A program made the translations under genes and the position numbers. Under the pieces are notes generated by a model. That model saw only the letters and a program-made list of their open reading frames with translations. It did not search any database and was not told the origin of the DNA. 64,000 bases of DNA from Sinorhizobium terangae (GTDB taxonomy: Bacteria; Pseudomonadota; Alphaproteobacteria; Rhizobiales; Rhizobiaceae), in NCBI RefSeq assembly GCF_029714365.1, contig NZ_CP121660.1:1550001-1614000 (forward strand). Reading direction: 5' to 3'. Each line of letters begins with the position of its first letter. Positions within the stretch are counted from its first letter, which is position 1. Of this stretch, positions 1 to 8,579 are shown in pieces.

Positions 1-412
1 GGCGTAGCTCGATGCGCACTTCCATCGCGCACAATTGCCTCCCGAAAATCCGCGTGCCCTCGAGCACCTCGAAAACCGGGCGCAGGACCGGCCTGACGAT
101 GGTGAACCGGCCGGCGATCTCGTCGATTCCAGCCGCGACGTCGATAGGGTCGCCATTCTCATCCGTGCCGATGATGAGAAGGTTACCGGCGAGCGGTGAG
201 GGGTAGCCATCGAGCCGCGTCAGGCAGGGCAAAGTGCCATTGAGGCCGTTATCATCGACAACGACGGCCAGGCGATCGTCCATCCGGACGAAGTCGATGC
301 GGTTGCATCCGATGAGGCTTCGCATAACCGCAAGCCGGTTTTCTTGAGGTATCGAGACGACGCGAATCGTGCCGCTCAACGGCTCCACGAGATAGGCCTT
401 GGTGGTTTTCAT
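1..412 (-). CDS. DUF3846-like hypothetical protein, C-terminus cut by window edge
   Basis: An open minus-strand frame runs from an ATG at 412 to the left edge without a stop, giving at least 137 residues. The N-terminus (MKTTKAYLVEPLSGTIRVV) has the character of DUF3846 proteins, which are small plasmid or phage proteins of unknown function. It lies downstream of the DUF932 and ParB-like genes on the same strand, a grouping I associate with rhizobial plasmids. A terminator-like hairpin at 553-571 separates it from the DUF932 gene, so it may have its own promoter. The family assignment is from sequence feel only; the reading frame is clear. Confidence 0.55.
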   Translation of the reverse strand, partial: MKTTKAYLVEPLSGTIRVVSIPQENRLAVMRSLIGCNRIDFVRMDDRLAVVVDDNGLNGTLPCLTRLDGYPSPLAGNLLIIGTDENGDPIDVAAGIDEIAGRFTIVRPVLRPVFEVLEGTRIFGRQLCAMEVRIELR

Positions 413-552
413 GGTGTTTCTCCGGCGCGCGAAAGCGACTGCCCGCACCGGAGCACGCGCTCCACCTCCGACCGGGCCACACGCGGCTCAGCCCACCTCC
501 TCCTCTTGCCAACGGCACTGTCGCTGCATCGTCCTTTTTCGGAATGCGAAAA

Positions 553-571
553 GCCCGGCGCGAAGCCGGGC
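553..571 (-). terminator. Rho-independent terminator after the DUF932 gene
   Basis: Seven-base-pair GC-rich arms (GCCCGGC/GCCGGGC) with a 5-nt loop are followed, on the minus strand, by TTTT at 552-549. It lies about 40 nt beyond the DUF932 stop codon. Confidence 0.55.
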
Positions 572-610
572 GATAAGACGGATGGTGGGAATCCTTGAGT
601 GGAGGCAGGA

Positions 611-1801
611 TCAGGAAGCCTGTTCGAGCAGCTTCTTCGCCTTGGCTTCCAGTTCGAGGCGGGTGTCCTGATGAGACTTCGTTCGGGCAAGCGCCGTTAT
701 TCCCTGGACAAAATCGAAGATCGATTCCGGGGGCCGGCCTTCTTCCCGCAGGACGGTGTCGATGATCCTGGCGGTTTCGCCCTTCGAGAAGCCGCGCTTG
801 CGCAAGAAACCCTGCCGGTCGTCATCGGTGCCGGCGACGATGCGCTCGCGTGCCGCCCTGATGCCGGCAACAAAGGGCGCCGGGGACGAATTCGCAAAGT
901 TGTTCAGCGCCGGTGCAGCCTCATGGGCGAAGCGATGGCCGGCAAACTTCGAATGGCGAATGACGATCTCCTCGAAATTCTCGACGCCCCAGAGATTGCG
1001 ATTGCAGCACACGGCCCGCAGGTAGAAGGAGGCAATGCCGAGTGTCTTCGAGCCTACTTCACTGTTCCAGCAATAGAAGCCGCGGAAATAGAGATCCGGT
1101 TCGCCGTTCCGCAGGCGCCCGGCTTCGATCGGGTGCGTGTCGTCGACGAGGAAGAGGAAGACGTCGCGGTCGCTGGCATAGAGCGTGGTGGTCTCCTTGC
1201 TGATGTCGACGAAGGGATTGTGGGTCATCGTCGACCAGTCGAGAACGCCCGGCACCTTCCACATCGTATCGCCGGTGCCATTGCCGGCGATGTTCATGAC
1301 GGCCGACACAAGTTCATGGTCCCAGACCCGCCCGTATTCTGGCCCGGTAATCGCCCTGAGCTCGAGCCGCCCGTCATCGGCCTCGAGCGTCTTTACCAGT
1401 TCGGCGCGGTGGTTGATGAGCCCGTGCTGGAGGTTGATGCCGGCAAGCGGAGCGGGAAGCTGGCGCATGTAGCTCGCCGGCGCGCCGACTAGGCCGCAAA
1501 GCTGTCCGTAGCTCCAGTGTGTCGGCGTGACGGGCCGTGTCTCAGCGGCAACGATCAGTTCGAGCCGCTCGGCATTGTTGCGGCTCGCCTCGACGCGGAT
1601 GGCGGAGCTTTCGACCGTGCGGGCATGGGCGCGGTCGGCCCGCGATTTCACCGCATCGTAGAGTTCGCCAAGGGAGAGGTAGCGCTCGTCGTCGGGGCGT
1701 GAGAACCATTCCGACGACACGCGACCGACGCGCTCTCCGTGCGAGATGTCGACCCTGAAGCCAGTCGACGCCGGCTGAACGCTGGAAACCATGGTGTTCA
1801 T
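611..1801 (-). CDS. DUF932 domain protein (plasmid/phage-like)
   Basis: A 396-residue protein of the DUF932 (phage/plasmid-like, TIGR03299-type) family. These are common on rhizobial and other alphaproteobacterial plasmids next to ParB-like genes, and their biochemical role is unknown. The start at 1801 is supported by AGGAG about 8 nt upstream. No signal peptide or membrane segment is visible, so it is expected in the cytoplasm. It follows the ParB-like gene on the same strand after about 107 nt that contain a hairpin. Length fits the family. The long antisense frame across it is a high-GC shadow. Confidence 0.75.
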   Translation of the reverse strand: MNTMVSSVQPASTGFRVDISHGERVGRVSSEWFSRPDDERYLSLGELYDAVKSRADRAHARTVESSAIRVEASRNNAERLELIVAAETRPVTPTHWSYGQLCGLVGAPASYMRQLPAPLAGINLQHGLINHRAELVKTLEADDGRLELRAITGPEYGRVWDHELVSAVMNIAGNGTGDTMWKVPGVLDWSTMTHNPFVDISKETTTLYASDRDVFLFLVDDTHPIEAGRLRNGEPDLYFRGFYCWNSEVGSKTLGIASFYLRAVCCNRNLWGVENFEEIVIRHSKFAGHRFAHEAAPALNNFANSSPAPFVAGIRAARERIVAGTDDDRQGFLRKRGFSKGETARIIDTVLREEGRPPESIFDFVQGITALARTKSHQDTRLELEAKAKKLLEQAS

Positions 1802-1825
1802 GTGCAGTCTCCTAAAAATGAAAGC

Positions 1826-1845
1826 GCCCGGCGCGAGGGCCGGGC
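1826..1845 (-). terminator. Terminator or attenuator hairpin between ParB-like and DUF932 genes
   Basis: Arms GCCCGGC and GCCGGGC enclose a 6-nt loop. On the minus strand the hairpin is followed by GCTTTCATTTTT and then the ribosome site of the DUF932 gene. It could attenuate read-through or end the upstream transcript. It is nearly the same stem as the one at 553-571. Confidence 0.4.
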
Positions 1846-1908
1846 CGATGGGGATGATTGCTGCCGGGGTGGCAGGCGACGATGTAGTAGTGGGAAGGGA
1901 TACGCAGG

Positions 1909-4020
1909 TTACTCTGCAGCTGCGAGGTCCTGGTGCTCGTCTTCGAGAGCGTCGGGGGACGCCTTTTCGGCATGCACGTCTTCGGAAGGATTGTCCTCGA
2001 TCGTGGCGTCAGTCTTGGCAATGGCGTCGCCGATCGGCACGTCGTCGACAGTGAGCCGAAGCGGTTCGGGAAGCCATCCGCCGCCTTTCAGCAGCCGCGC
2101 GGCCTCACGCGCCATATCCTGCTTCTTCAGGTGATCAATGAGCTCCGTCGACTGCTCGCCTTTCGCCTCGCGGACCGCCTCAAGGATATGCGCCTTCGTC
2201 ACCCGGCCGAGATAGTTGTCGACCGTCGGCTCCCAGCCTGCCTCCACCATGTCGAAGCCGATCGAGCGAGCGAGCCGATCGGCATGGGCGATCGCCGCCG
2301 GCCGTCGGTTCCATGGCTGAACAACCGCATTGACGGAGAGCGAGATGCAATGGGCGAAGAGCACCTGGCGGCTGACGTCAGCGAGCGCAAGCAGGAAATC
2401 CCAGAGCTCATTCGGGTTTTTCGGAAGATCCTGCCCCCAGGCCTCGTGCCGCAGCTCGATCTCCTTCGCCCAGACCGTATCGCCGAGCCCCTGCGTCTGG
2501 CCGAACTTCACGCTCTGTAGCGTCACTTCCAGGCACGAATCCGATCCGTAGAGGTAGAAGGTCTTCAGGACGAAGACATGTAAGGCCGCGATGAAGGCAA
2601 TGGCCGGATTGTTCGCCAGCGCGTTCCTGAGCGCGACCGTGCGTGTCGCCGTCAGGTCCTCGACAAGGCGGTCGGAGAGTGGTCGGAGTTTGCCGTCGTC
2701 GTTCCCCTCGTCGATCTGTGCATTGTGAGCGGGCGCGCCGGTCACTGCGGCTTCGCCAACGGACGACGACGCAGACACGTCATCACCGGTTTCACCATCG
2801 GCATCCGACGCACCATCAACAACGTCTTCGACTTGCGGCTCATCCTCGGGCCGGACAAAACCACGCTCGATCTTGAGCTCACCATCAGCACCGAGCGAGA
2901 TGAAGACTCCGCCGCGAGCGACTTCAGCGGGATCGAAGACATGAGGCCGGTCCTTCAGCCGGTCGAGCTCGTTTCCGAGCTCCACCAGTCGCTGTTCGGT
3001 CTCTGGGCAATACCCGGTCACGCCGGCATATTCGGCGTCGAGCTTTTCGTATTGCGCCTTGACCTGATCAAAGTGAGCGCCTTCGCCTTCGGTGAACTCG
3101 GCCCGCTCGCCGTAGAAGCGGCGAAGACCGGAGGTATATCCGTACGGGAAATCGAAGGCAGCCTCGACCCATTTCCAGCCTTCCGCGGCCTTGAGGGCCT
3201 CGGCGTCCGCCGTGAGCTTCTCAATCACGAGCCGTTCGAGCAACGCCGGGTCCTGCAGCCATCCGCCATTGTCCTCATCGAACAGGTCGCGCATCACGGT
3301 CCCGCCCGCCGCCTCGTAGGCTTCGACGCCGACATAGACGGCGCGGCGGTCGGTCGCCCGGATCGCGGTCTCGGTGAGCAGCCTGCGGATGTAGTAAGGT
3401 TCGCGTGCATGCTGCCGCGAAACCGTATCCCAGACCTGCTCCTGCCGGACATGGTCGTCGCTGATCGAGAAAGCCATGACCTGTTCAAGCTTCATTTCGT
3501 CATTGGCGTAAAGCTCGAGCAGCCGCGGCGAGACGGAGGCGAGCCGCAGCCGCTGCCGGACAGTCTCGATGCTGACGAAGAACCGCGCGGCGATTTCCTC
3601 CTCGTCCAGCCCCTGTTCGCGGAGCGTCTGGAAGGCGCGGAATTGGTCTAGCGGATGGAGTTGCAGGCGATGCACGTTCTCGGCAAGAGAGTCCTCGACC
3701 TCGAGCGTCTCACCCCTGCTGACGATGCAGGGAACAGCCGCCGTCTTTGCCAGGCGATTCTGGCTGACCAGCCGCTCCAAGGCACGGTAGCGCCGTCCGC
3801 CGGCCGGAATGCGGTAGAAGCCGGTCTCCTTGCCATCGGGCGCGAGTTCGGGCCGCACGTTGAGGCTCGAAAGCAGACCGCGGCGTGCAATGTCTTCGGC
3901 AAGATCCTCGATCGAAACACCAGCCTTGGTCCTGCGGACGTTCTGCTGCGACAGGACGAGCCTGTTGAAGGGGATGTCACGCGCGGCGCTGAGAACAATT
4001 TTCTGGTTGGCTTGAGCCAT
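1909..4020 (-). CDS. ParB/Spo0J-like nuclease-domain protein, plasmid type
   Basis: About 703 residues. The N-terminal third carries a ParB N-terminal domain (LVLSQQNVRRT, then a GGRRYRALERL box near residue 77 and a SLAENVHRLQLHP segment) followed by a helix-turn-helix (IAARFFVSIETVRQRLRLASV). The large C-terminal part has an acidic linker and a helical domain I cannot name. It is far longer than chromosomal ParB or RepB (about 300-350 residues) and lacks a ParA/RepA partner here, so it is unlikely to be the replicon's partition protein. Similar proteins sit beside DUF932 on rhizobial plasmids. Two ATGs occur, at 4026 and 4020; GGAG lies 8 nt before the second and only 2 nt before the first, so 4020 is preferred. 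Confidence 0.75.
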   Translation of the reverse strand: MAQANQKIVLSAARDIPFNRLVLSQQNVRRTKAGVSIEDLAEDIARRGLLSSLNVRPELAPDGKETGFYRIPAGGRRYRALERLVSQNRLAKTAAVPCIVSRGETLEVEDSLAENVHRLQLHPLDQFRAFQTLREQGLDEEEIAARFFVSIETVRQRLRLASVSPRLLELYANDEMKLEQVMAFSISDDHVRQEQVWDTVSRQHAREPYYIRRLLTETAIRATDRRAVYVGVEAYEAAGGTVMRDLFDEDNGGWLQDPALLERLVIEKLTADAEALKAAEGWKWVEAAFDFPYGYTSGLRRFYGERAEFTEGEGAHFDQVKAQYEKLDAEYAGVTGYCPETEQRLVELGNELDRLKDRPHVFDPAEVARGGVFISLGADGELKIERGFVRPEDEPQVEDVVDGASDADGETGDDVSASSSVGEAAVTGAPAHNAQIDEGNDDGKLRPLSDRLVEDLTATRTVALRNALANNPAIAFIAALHVFVLKTFYLYGSDSCLEVTLQSVKFGQTQGLGDTVWAKEIELRHEAWGQDLPKNPNELWDFLLALADVSRQVLFAHCISLSVNAVVQPWNRRPAAIAHADRLARSIGFDMVEAGWEPTVDNYLGRVTKAHILEAVREAKGEQSTELIDHLKKQDMAREAARLLKGGGWLPEPLRLTVDDVPIGDAIAKTDATIEDNPSEDVHAEKASPDALEDEHQDLAAAE

Positions 4021-4196
4021 ATCCATTTCTCCATGACGGGCCAGCCGGAGACTCTCTCCGAACCTCTCAACCCGTCACGGATCCACCCTCTCTCCCCTCC
4101 CTCTGCCGTCCTGCCGACCCGCCGAACGGACGCGGAAGCGCTTCCGCCAACAGATCGAGGCCGCGAATACGCATAGGTGCACTGCACAATAAATGA

Positions 4197-4225
4197 TTGT
4201 CGATTGCCCGGCGAATGAGCATACT
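4197..4225 (+). promoter_or_regulatory. Sigma70-type promoter for small RNA candidate
   Basis: TTGTCG at 4197-4202 and CATACT at 4220-4225 are separated by 17 nt, close to the rhizobial housekeeping consensus. Start of transcription would be near 4232, with a strong terminator about 118 nt downstream and no reading frame between. Confidence 0.5.
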
Positions 4226-4231
4226 GACCAT

Positions 4232-4349
4232 AGCTGATGCAAAGTGATGGTTTTCCTCCCAGTACCATCGCGTCGGCTGTTCCCCTCTGGAGGTTAGACA
4301 CCTTCACACCTCAAAACGGGCCTCGGTCTTCCGGCGGCCCGATTTTTTT
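4232..4349 (+). ncRNA. Candidate trans-acting small RNA (about 118 nt)
   Basis: An intergenic stretch with a promoter-like pair upstream and a rho-independent terminator at its end has no credible start codon and reading frame. It contains CCTCCC and CCCCTC stretches that could pair with Shine-Dalgarno sequences. Length and anti-ribosome-site character resemble the alpha-r14 type small RNAs of rhizobia, but that family link is only a suggestion; an alignment to the family model would decide it. It is divergent from the ParB-like gene that starts at 4020. Confidence 0.5.
4317..4349 (+). terminator. Rho-independent terminator of the small RNA candidate
   Basis: CGGGCC (4317-4322) pairs with GGCCCG (4336-4341) across a 13-nt loop, followed by seven T residues at 4343-4349. 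Confidence 0.7.
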
Positions 4350-4665
4350 ATCTCATGCAGCAGGTCGCGCCCCTTTCGTCCGAGCTGATTTGATTGCTCC
4401 GAGCGCCAGGTCCCTCCTGTGAGTAACATCTCGCTTCTTGCGTAAGCATCGGGCTTGTTGCACAAACGGGTTAGTCGCCGGCGCCGACAACTGAGACCTC
4501 GCTCATCTTTCTTCCGCGCAATGGAAAGCGCGTTCAAGGTCCGGGCCTGCTTCGCCCGCAAAAGTCGGTGTGGAAAACGGGAGTGGGGCTGAACTCTCTC
4601 AATTGCCGCCGGTTGGCAGCGCCTGAAGTTGCACCTCTGGCCCAAAGCGCTGCACACTCGGAAAC

Positions 4666-4791
4666 ATGACATCACCGTATTACATGTATGTCGATCCTTC
4701 CAACGACGTGCTCGCGACGACCACCTTTGCCGGCGAGCGCGCTTCCTGGATCGACGGCGCGGTCATGCGGGTCATCTGGAAGCGAAAATAA
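4666..4791 (+). CDS. Small hypothetical ORF, 41 residues
   Basis: An ATG frame encodes [19 protein letters not shown] and ends in a basic tail. No clear ribosome site is seen. It overlaps the tail of the LacI remnant on the other strand, and its end (WKRK) is antisense to it. It may be a fragment of a larger lost gene. Confidence 0.2.
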   Translation: MTSPYYMYVDPSNDVLATTTFAGERASWIDGAVMRVIWKRK

Positions 4792-5090
4792 GCCTCGCGC
4801 CTTCTGCTATCAGGCGAAGAATTTCAATGTGCCGTAGCATGCCGGGCAGGCGCGGCTGCTCGATCCGTTCGACCAGCAACCTGAGACCCACGGCGCCGCA
4901 TTCGGCGCCTTCCATGGGCACGGTGGTCAGCGGCGGTGAAATCTGAGTCGCCGGGGAGAAGTCCCCGAAGCCGACCACCGAGACATCTTCAGGGATACCG
5001 TAGCCAGGGCCGAAAACCTCAGTGACAACAGTCAGGGCAAGGCCGTCATGAGCACAGAAATATTGCCGCACCCGAAAATCGCTCGCCGCT
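4772..5090 (-). pseudogene. LacI-family regulator remnant (C-terminal sugar-binding part)
   Basis: The minus-strand frame ending at 4772 contains the hallmark of the LacI C-terminal domain: GIPEDVSVVGFGDFSPATQ followed by SPPLTTVPMEGAE and a final LIAEGA segment. The preceding strand of the domain (AAIFLCSHDGLAL) is split between two frames near 5050, so there is at least one frameshift. No DNA-binding N-terminus is present upstream. This is a dead fragment, not a working regulator. Confidence 0.65.
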
Positions 5091-5240
5091 TGCCCGCTCG
5101 CAGGAAGAACCCACCAACATCGAACGCGGTGCTCCCGCGATTCCAAATGCCGGGCAATGAAGTTTTGGAGTAAGCGACCTTGAGAACAGCGATCTCTTGC
5201 TTGATATGATGCGTGATGATTGATGCGCGATGAGGCGGAT

Positions 5241-5468
5241 ATGAGAACAACCCTGGCAATCGACGACGATGTCCTGATCGCCGCAAAGGCAATGGCAGCC
5301 CAGCAGCACCGGAGCGTGGGCGAGGTCATTTCCGAGTTGGCGAGACGTTCTCTGCGCCGACCGCGCAGCAGCGGCGAACGCAATGGAATTCCTCTCCTGT
5401 CGCCTCGGCCGGATGCGCGTCCGGTGACGCTCGAAATCATCAACGCCTTGCGTGACGAACTGCCGTGA
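5241..5468 (+). CDS. vapB: VapB-type antitoxin
   Basis: Seventy-five residues beginning MRTTLAIDDDVLIAAKAMA, a ribbon-helix-helix type N-terminus typical of antitoxins paired with PIN toxins in alphaproteobacteria. The ATG at 5241 has AGGCGG upstream; a TTG further upstream is less likely. It would bind its toxin and repress its own promoter. The stop overlaps the toxin start by 4 nt, showing translational coupling. Its toxin partner is frameshifted, so this may be an orphan antitoxin. Confidence 0.7.
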   Translation: MRTTLAIDDDVLIAAKAMAAQQHRSVGEVISELARRSLRRPRSSGERNGIPLLSPRPDARPVTLEIINALRDELP

Positions 5469-5909
5469 CTTTCCTGCTCGATGTCAATGTGCTGATTGCC
5501 TTAACCGATCCGGGCCATGTAGCCCATGACGATGCGCACGAATGGTTCGCGGCGACGCGTCAGACCGCCTGGGCTACCTGCCCCACCACCGAAAATGGCG
5601 TCATCCGGACTTGTCGGCAGCTCCAAATATCCCAATTCTCCCGGTTCCCCGTCACTCGTGATTGAGATCGTCAGCAAATTGCGGTCGCTCCCCGGTCATA
5701 ATTTTTGGCCGGACGATGTGAGTCTTGTCGGGTCAGGCGATATTGCCCCCACGAAAATCCTAACTTCGGGGCAGGTAACTGACACCTACCTGCTTGCGCT
5801 CGCCAAGGCGCGTGGGAGCAAGTTGGCGACGTTCGATCGCAAGCTCTCAGCAGCGGCGGTCACAAGGGGCAATTCCGCCTTGCACCTGATCACCGCAAAT
5901 AGGTCGTGA
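5465..5909 (+). pseudogene. vapC: VapC-type PIN-domain toxin, frameshifted
   Basis: Residues 1-48 (MTFLLDVNVLIALTDPGHV..., with the first PIN aspartate in LLDVNVL and the ENGVIR segment) are in one frame; the rest (SSKYPNSPGSPSLV, FWPDDVSL, VTDTYLLALA, LATFDRKL) continues in the +1 frame. The switch is near 5610. Together they make a normal-length PIN protein with the late acidic residues (TD, FD) present. As read, translation stops at 5665 after 66 residues and loses half the catalytic site. Either a real frameshift has disarmed the toxin or there is a sequencing error. Confidence 0.7.
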
Positions 5910-6354
5910 GTTCCGTCGATACATTAACCCAGCAGAACGTAGATCGGTGGCGCAGGCCAGGTCCCACCGCGATCACCGCGACTACTATTGCCGAAGAAAG
6001 CAGACGCCCCCGCTGTGACGCCCCAAAGTGTCGACACCGCAGCCGATTGTCGTCAGTTGAAGTTTGTCGTTGACGGCGCGTCTGCGCGGCGCCAGGCCAA
6101 CGCGCGAAGCGATTGTTAGCCAACGCAGCGCAGATCCCCATCCGCACCTCATTCTTCTGACCATGTTCCAAGCTGAAGGACAGCCATCAGCTCGAACAGG
6201 ATAGTGTTGCACGAGCAGAGTATGGAGCCATATATAATACAAGGGACGCAGGGGTCAGGCGCGACTATTGTTTCAAGGACGCCGCCTTTCCTTTCGACAG
6301 CAGCGCGAGCAATTTGGGTTTCGCCCGGCACAACGTCCCGCGTGACGACAAACG
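5910..6354. other. Stretch without an assigned gene
   Basis: No frame here is convincing. A minus-strand frame about 6149-6440 (containing LTFVVTRDVVPGETQ) reads like protein and lies directly beyond the GspD fragment, so it may be another broken piece of the same mosaic, but I could not name it. Confidence 0.3.
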
Positions 6355-7496
6355 TCAAGGCGACCGGAAAAGTCTCATTCGGAAGGACGATCCGACGAAT
6401 GATATCGGCGGCAATGACGTCGTGCTCGTGCTCGTCTGGGTAATCGTCGGCACCTGATCGCCGACCTGAAGCTTGGCTTGCTGATTGTAGCTCACCATCA
6501 GGTTGGGCGAGGAAATGACCTTGACGTTTGTGACGCTGGAGAGCGCACGTAGTGCGGCTTGCGCATCGCCTGCGAGATGCGTCCAGTTGAATCCGGGGAA
6601 CGTCGCCGCCACCGCGCCCGAGGCAAGATCGAGGAGATAATCCGGACGGACGTCGTAGAAGAACTCGACCGCGCGCTCATTGTAGGAAATGACCTTCGGA
6701 TAGCAGACCGGCAGGTCGACGCAATCGTAAGAATAGTCGACCCGGTTGCCGTTGACGTCGACGACCGATGTCGCCAAAAAGCGGTAGTTGAGCGCGGCAT
6801 TGGGATGCGGTCCGGCGGGCGCGCCGGGCAGCTGGCCAACGGCGGTGAACGTCGTCACCGTGCCGTCGCGGCCGGTCACCATCCAGGCGGTGCCGTCGAA
6901 ATGGATCTTCAGGTGGTTCTCGACCTCGGAGACCCAGTTGCCGCCGGCCTTGCAAGAGGTGCCCGGACTGGCGGTTCCGGCGCCGCATTTGGCGAGCGGT
7001 TCGCCGTTCAAGAGGTAAACGTCCTCGGCCACATACTGCGGCACCCCGAGCTGGTAGCCGGCGCGCTCGATGACCGGCACGCCCGACAGCCCCCATTGGT
7101 AACCGAGATAGCCCTGATAGTCGCCGCCGGTCCTGGTCTTACGACTGGAATTGTAGTTCAGCTCGAGCTTCGGCTCGAGGTCGCGGAAGGCCGGCAGCGC
7201 GATCGGATAGCTATAGGAAAAGGCACCGTTGTTGGTGACGTCCATCCGTGACGCCACCCCCCCGGCCGGCCGGCCGCCGGCTTGGTTGCGGCGATGACAT
7301 GCGTTTCCGTCGGGGCGCTCGTCGCCGCTGCCGCCGCCAGCCCGATCGTCGGGGCATCTGCGGCGTCGGCCTCGACCGTCTTCTCATTCGACAGATCCGG
7401 CTGATCCGGTTGCGGCTGATGTTCCGGCAGTTCCGCCGCCGGCTCCCAGATCGCGCTGTCAACGCCGGCGTCGCTGAGATCGCCATCCGTCGCCAA
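6355..7496 (-). pseudogene. Chimeric remnant: SpvB/TcdB-like N-terminus joined to GspD secretin fragment
   Basis: Reading leftwards, an Ala/Pro-rich leader (frame from 7496) continues after a one-base shift at a C-run near 7255 into an SpvB/TcB-type domain (NNGAFSYSYPIALPAF, LNYNSS, GYQWGLSG, VDVNGNRVDYSY). Near 6610 the same open frame changes into a type II secretion secretin segment (ALRALSSVTNVKVISSPNLM and LQVGDQVPTITQTS), which then breaks down. SpvB/Tc proteins are large toxin or RHS-related proteins and GspD is an outer-membrane pore; no known protein joins them in this way. The best reading is two gene fragments fused in frame by a deletion. Confidence 0.6.
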
Positions 7497-7665
7497 GCCG
7501 GGCGAAGGTAATGCGTGGCATCGGCAAGGGCACGGAGCAACTCGGGCCGGTGATCGTTCTTACATGCTTCAATGTCTGTGGCTGTCTGGACAGCAGGTAT
7601 TCGTCCTGACGGCTATGGGCCTCTTCGAGTGTGTTCCACGTAGTACGTTATTTTGCTTGCGAGTC

Positions 7666-7706
7666 TTGCGAGCCGCAGTTCCAATGTGATACATTCTGTA
7701 AGACAG
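7666..7706 (+). promoter_or_regulatory. Promoter and likely operator of the toxin-antitoxin operon
   Basis: TTGCGA (7666-7671) and TACATT (7690-7695) are spaced by 18 nt. Directly after the -10 element lies TCTGT-AAG-ACAGA (7695-7707), a short palindrome suited to binding by a dimeric antitoxin. Confidence 0.4.
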
Positions 7707-7718
7707 AGGTGTCACACG

Positions 7719-7976
7719 ATGTCAAACACAAGTTTCGCTACATTGCCAAGCACGCGGGTAGATCCCGATGTGCGAGAGCAATTCCTAAGGGCAGCAGAAC
7801 AAAACCACCAAACGCCAAGTGAGGCGATGCGTGAGGCTGCACTGCAATATATTCGCAAGGCCCGCCAAAAAGAAATGGCTCGACAGGCAGCAAACATCAG
7901 GGCGAACAAGGAAGACGAAGAAGATGTGATGCGTTGGATCGAAGCCCATAGCATCGGGATTAGCGATGACGATTAA
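7719..7976 (+). CDS. Antitoxin of a MazEF/PemIK-type pair
   Basis: Eighty-five residues, MSNTSFATLPSTRVDPDVRE..., with a ribbon-helix-helix-like N-terminus, then a helical basic stretch (IRKARQKEMARQ) and an acidic tail that would thread onto the toxin. ATG 7719 has GAGGT 8 nt upstream; the longer frame from 7653 lacks such support. The stop overlaps the toxin gene by 11 nt. Expected to neutralise the toxin and repress the operon. Confidence 0.75.
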   Translation: MSNTSFATLPSTRVDPDVREQFLRAAEQNHQTPSEAMREAALQYIRKARQKEMARQAANIRANKEDEEDVMRWIEAHSIGISDDD

Positions 7977-8295
7977 GCGCGGCGCGATCTACACCATGGC
8001 GGCAAAGGGCGCATACACGGGTAAGCCTAGGCCTGCCATCGTCATACAAAATGAAGAAATTCCTTTGGATAGCGTTGTCGTCATCCCGACAACTACTCAG
8101 TGGGTTGATGCGCCTTGGTTTCGCATCGAGATTGATCCAACTGCCGAGAACGGACTTGCCGAGCGTACCTACGCTATGTCGGACAAGATCGTAACTATCC
8201 CCAAATCCAATCTAGGTAAGAAAATCGGCCAACTCGATCAGGACCGCATGAACAACCTAGAGGACGCCATTCGCGAAGTGATCGGGCTTAAATAG
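7966..8295 (+). CDS. MazF/PemK-family toxin (endoribonuclease)
   Basis: A 109-residue PemK/MazF-like protein. The N-terminus IKRGAIYTM and the KPRPAIVIQNE segment form the conserved first strands with the Arg/Pro motif; SVVVIPTTTQ and YAMSDKIVTIPKS match the later core with the conserved Asp-Lys. Family members cut mRNA at short sequence motifs when the antitoxin is degraded. Length is normal and all core motifs are present, so it is probably active. Paired with the upstream antitoxin. Confidence 0.85.
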   Translation: MTIKRGAIYTMAAKGAYTGKPRPAIVIQNEEIPLDSVVVIPTTTQWVDAPWFRIEIDPTAENGLAERTYAMSDKIVTIPKSNLGKKIGQLDQDRMNNLEDAIREVIGLK

Positions 8296-8579
8296 GATCG
8301 AACAGCATGTTGCTGTCTACTGCCCGAGCCGGAGACCAATTCTGTTCTCCGGGTATTTCTTTATCGACGGTATGATTCGTACGGCTGCAATATCCGATAT
8401 GGACAACGCACTTCATTGGCCCTGTCGGATGGCGCGAACGTCGACCTCTGCCGGACTATGAACACCATAGTCCGCTTCTTCGGTCTCATTCGAGCAGCTG
8501 ACCGAGCATAAGCACCGTGGACAAGCAGAACGAATTCCCCTGCCGCCGCTAGAGCATGGGCACGCTTCTTATCGGTCGT
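8296..8579. other. Intergenic stretch, no gene seen
   Basis: No supported frame, palindrome or terminator was found between the toxin gene and the first asmA-derived repeat. Confidence 0.5.

Noticed and set aside
599..1492. Long plus-strand ORF (297 codons) opposite the DUF932 gene
   Set aside because: Antisense to a recognised gene in a high-GC region; Arg/Asp/Gly-rich composition and no family. The same applies to long frames at 2725-3651, 32852-34147, 34447-35655, 37248-38474 and 57144-58331.
1909..4020. RepB of a repABC replication unit
   Set aside because: Length (about 703 residues), missing RepA/RepC and the neighbours do not fit; a replication origin cannot be claimed here.
4460..4475. 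16-nt GCACAAACGGGTTAGT shared with 49759-49774
   Set aside because: Too short to call a repeat or insertion-sequence end; surrounding bases differ. A genome-wide search could revive it.
4304..4675. Minus-strand ORF of 123 codons upstream of the LacI remnant
   Set aside because: Arg/Cys-rich, no ribosome site, overlaps the small RNA terminator; looks like a chance frame.
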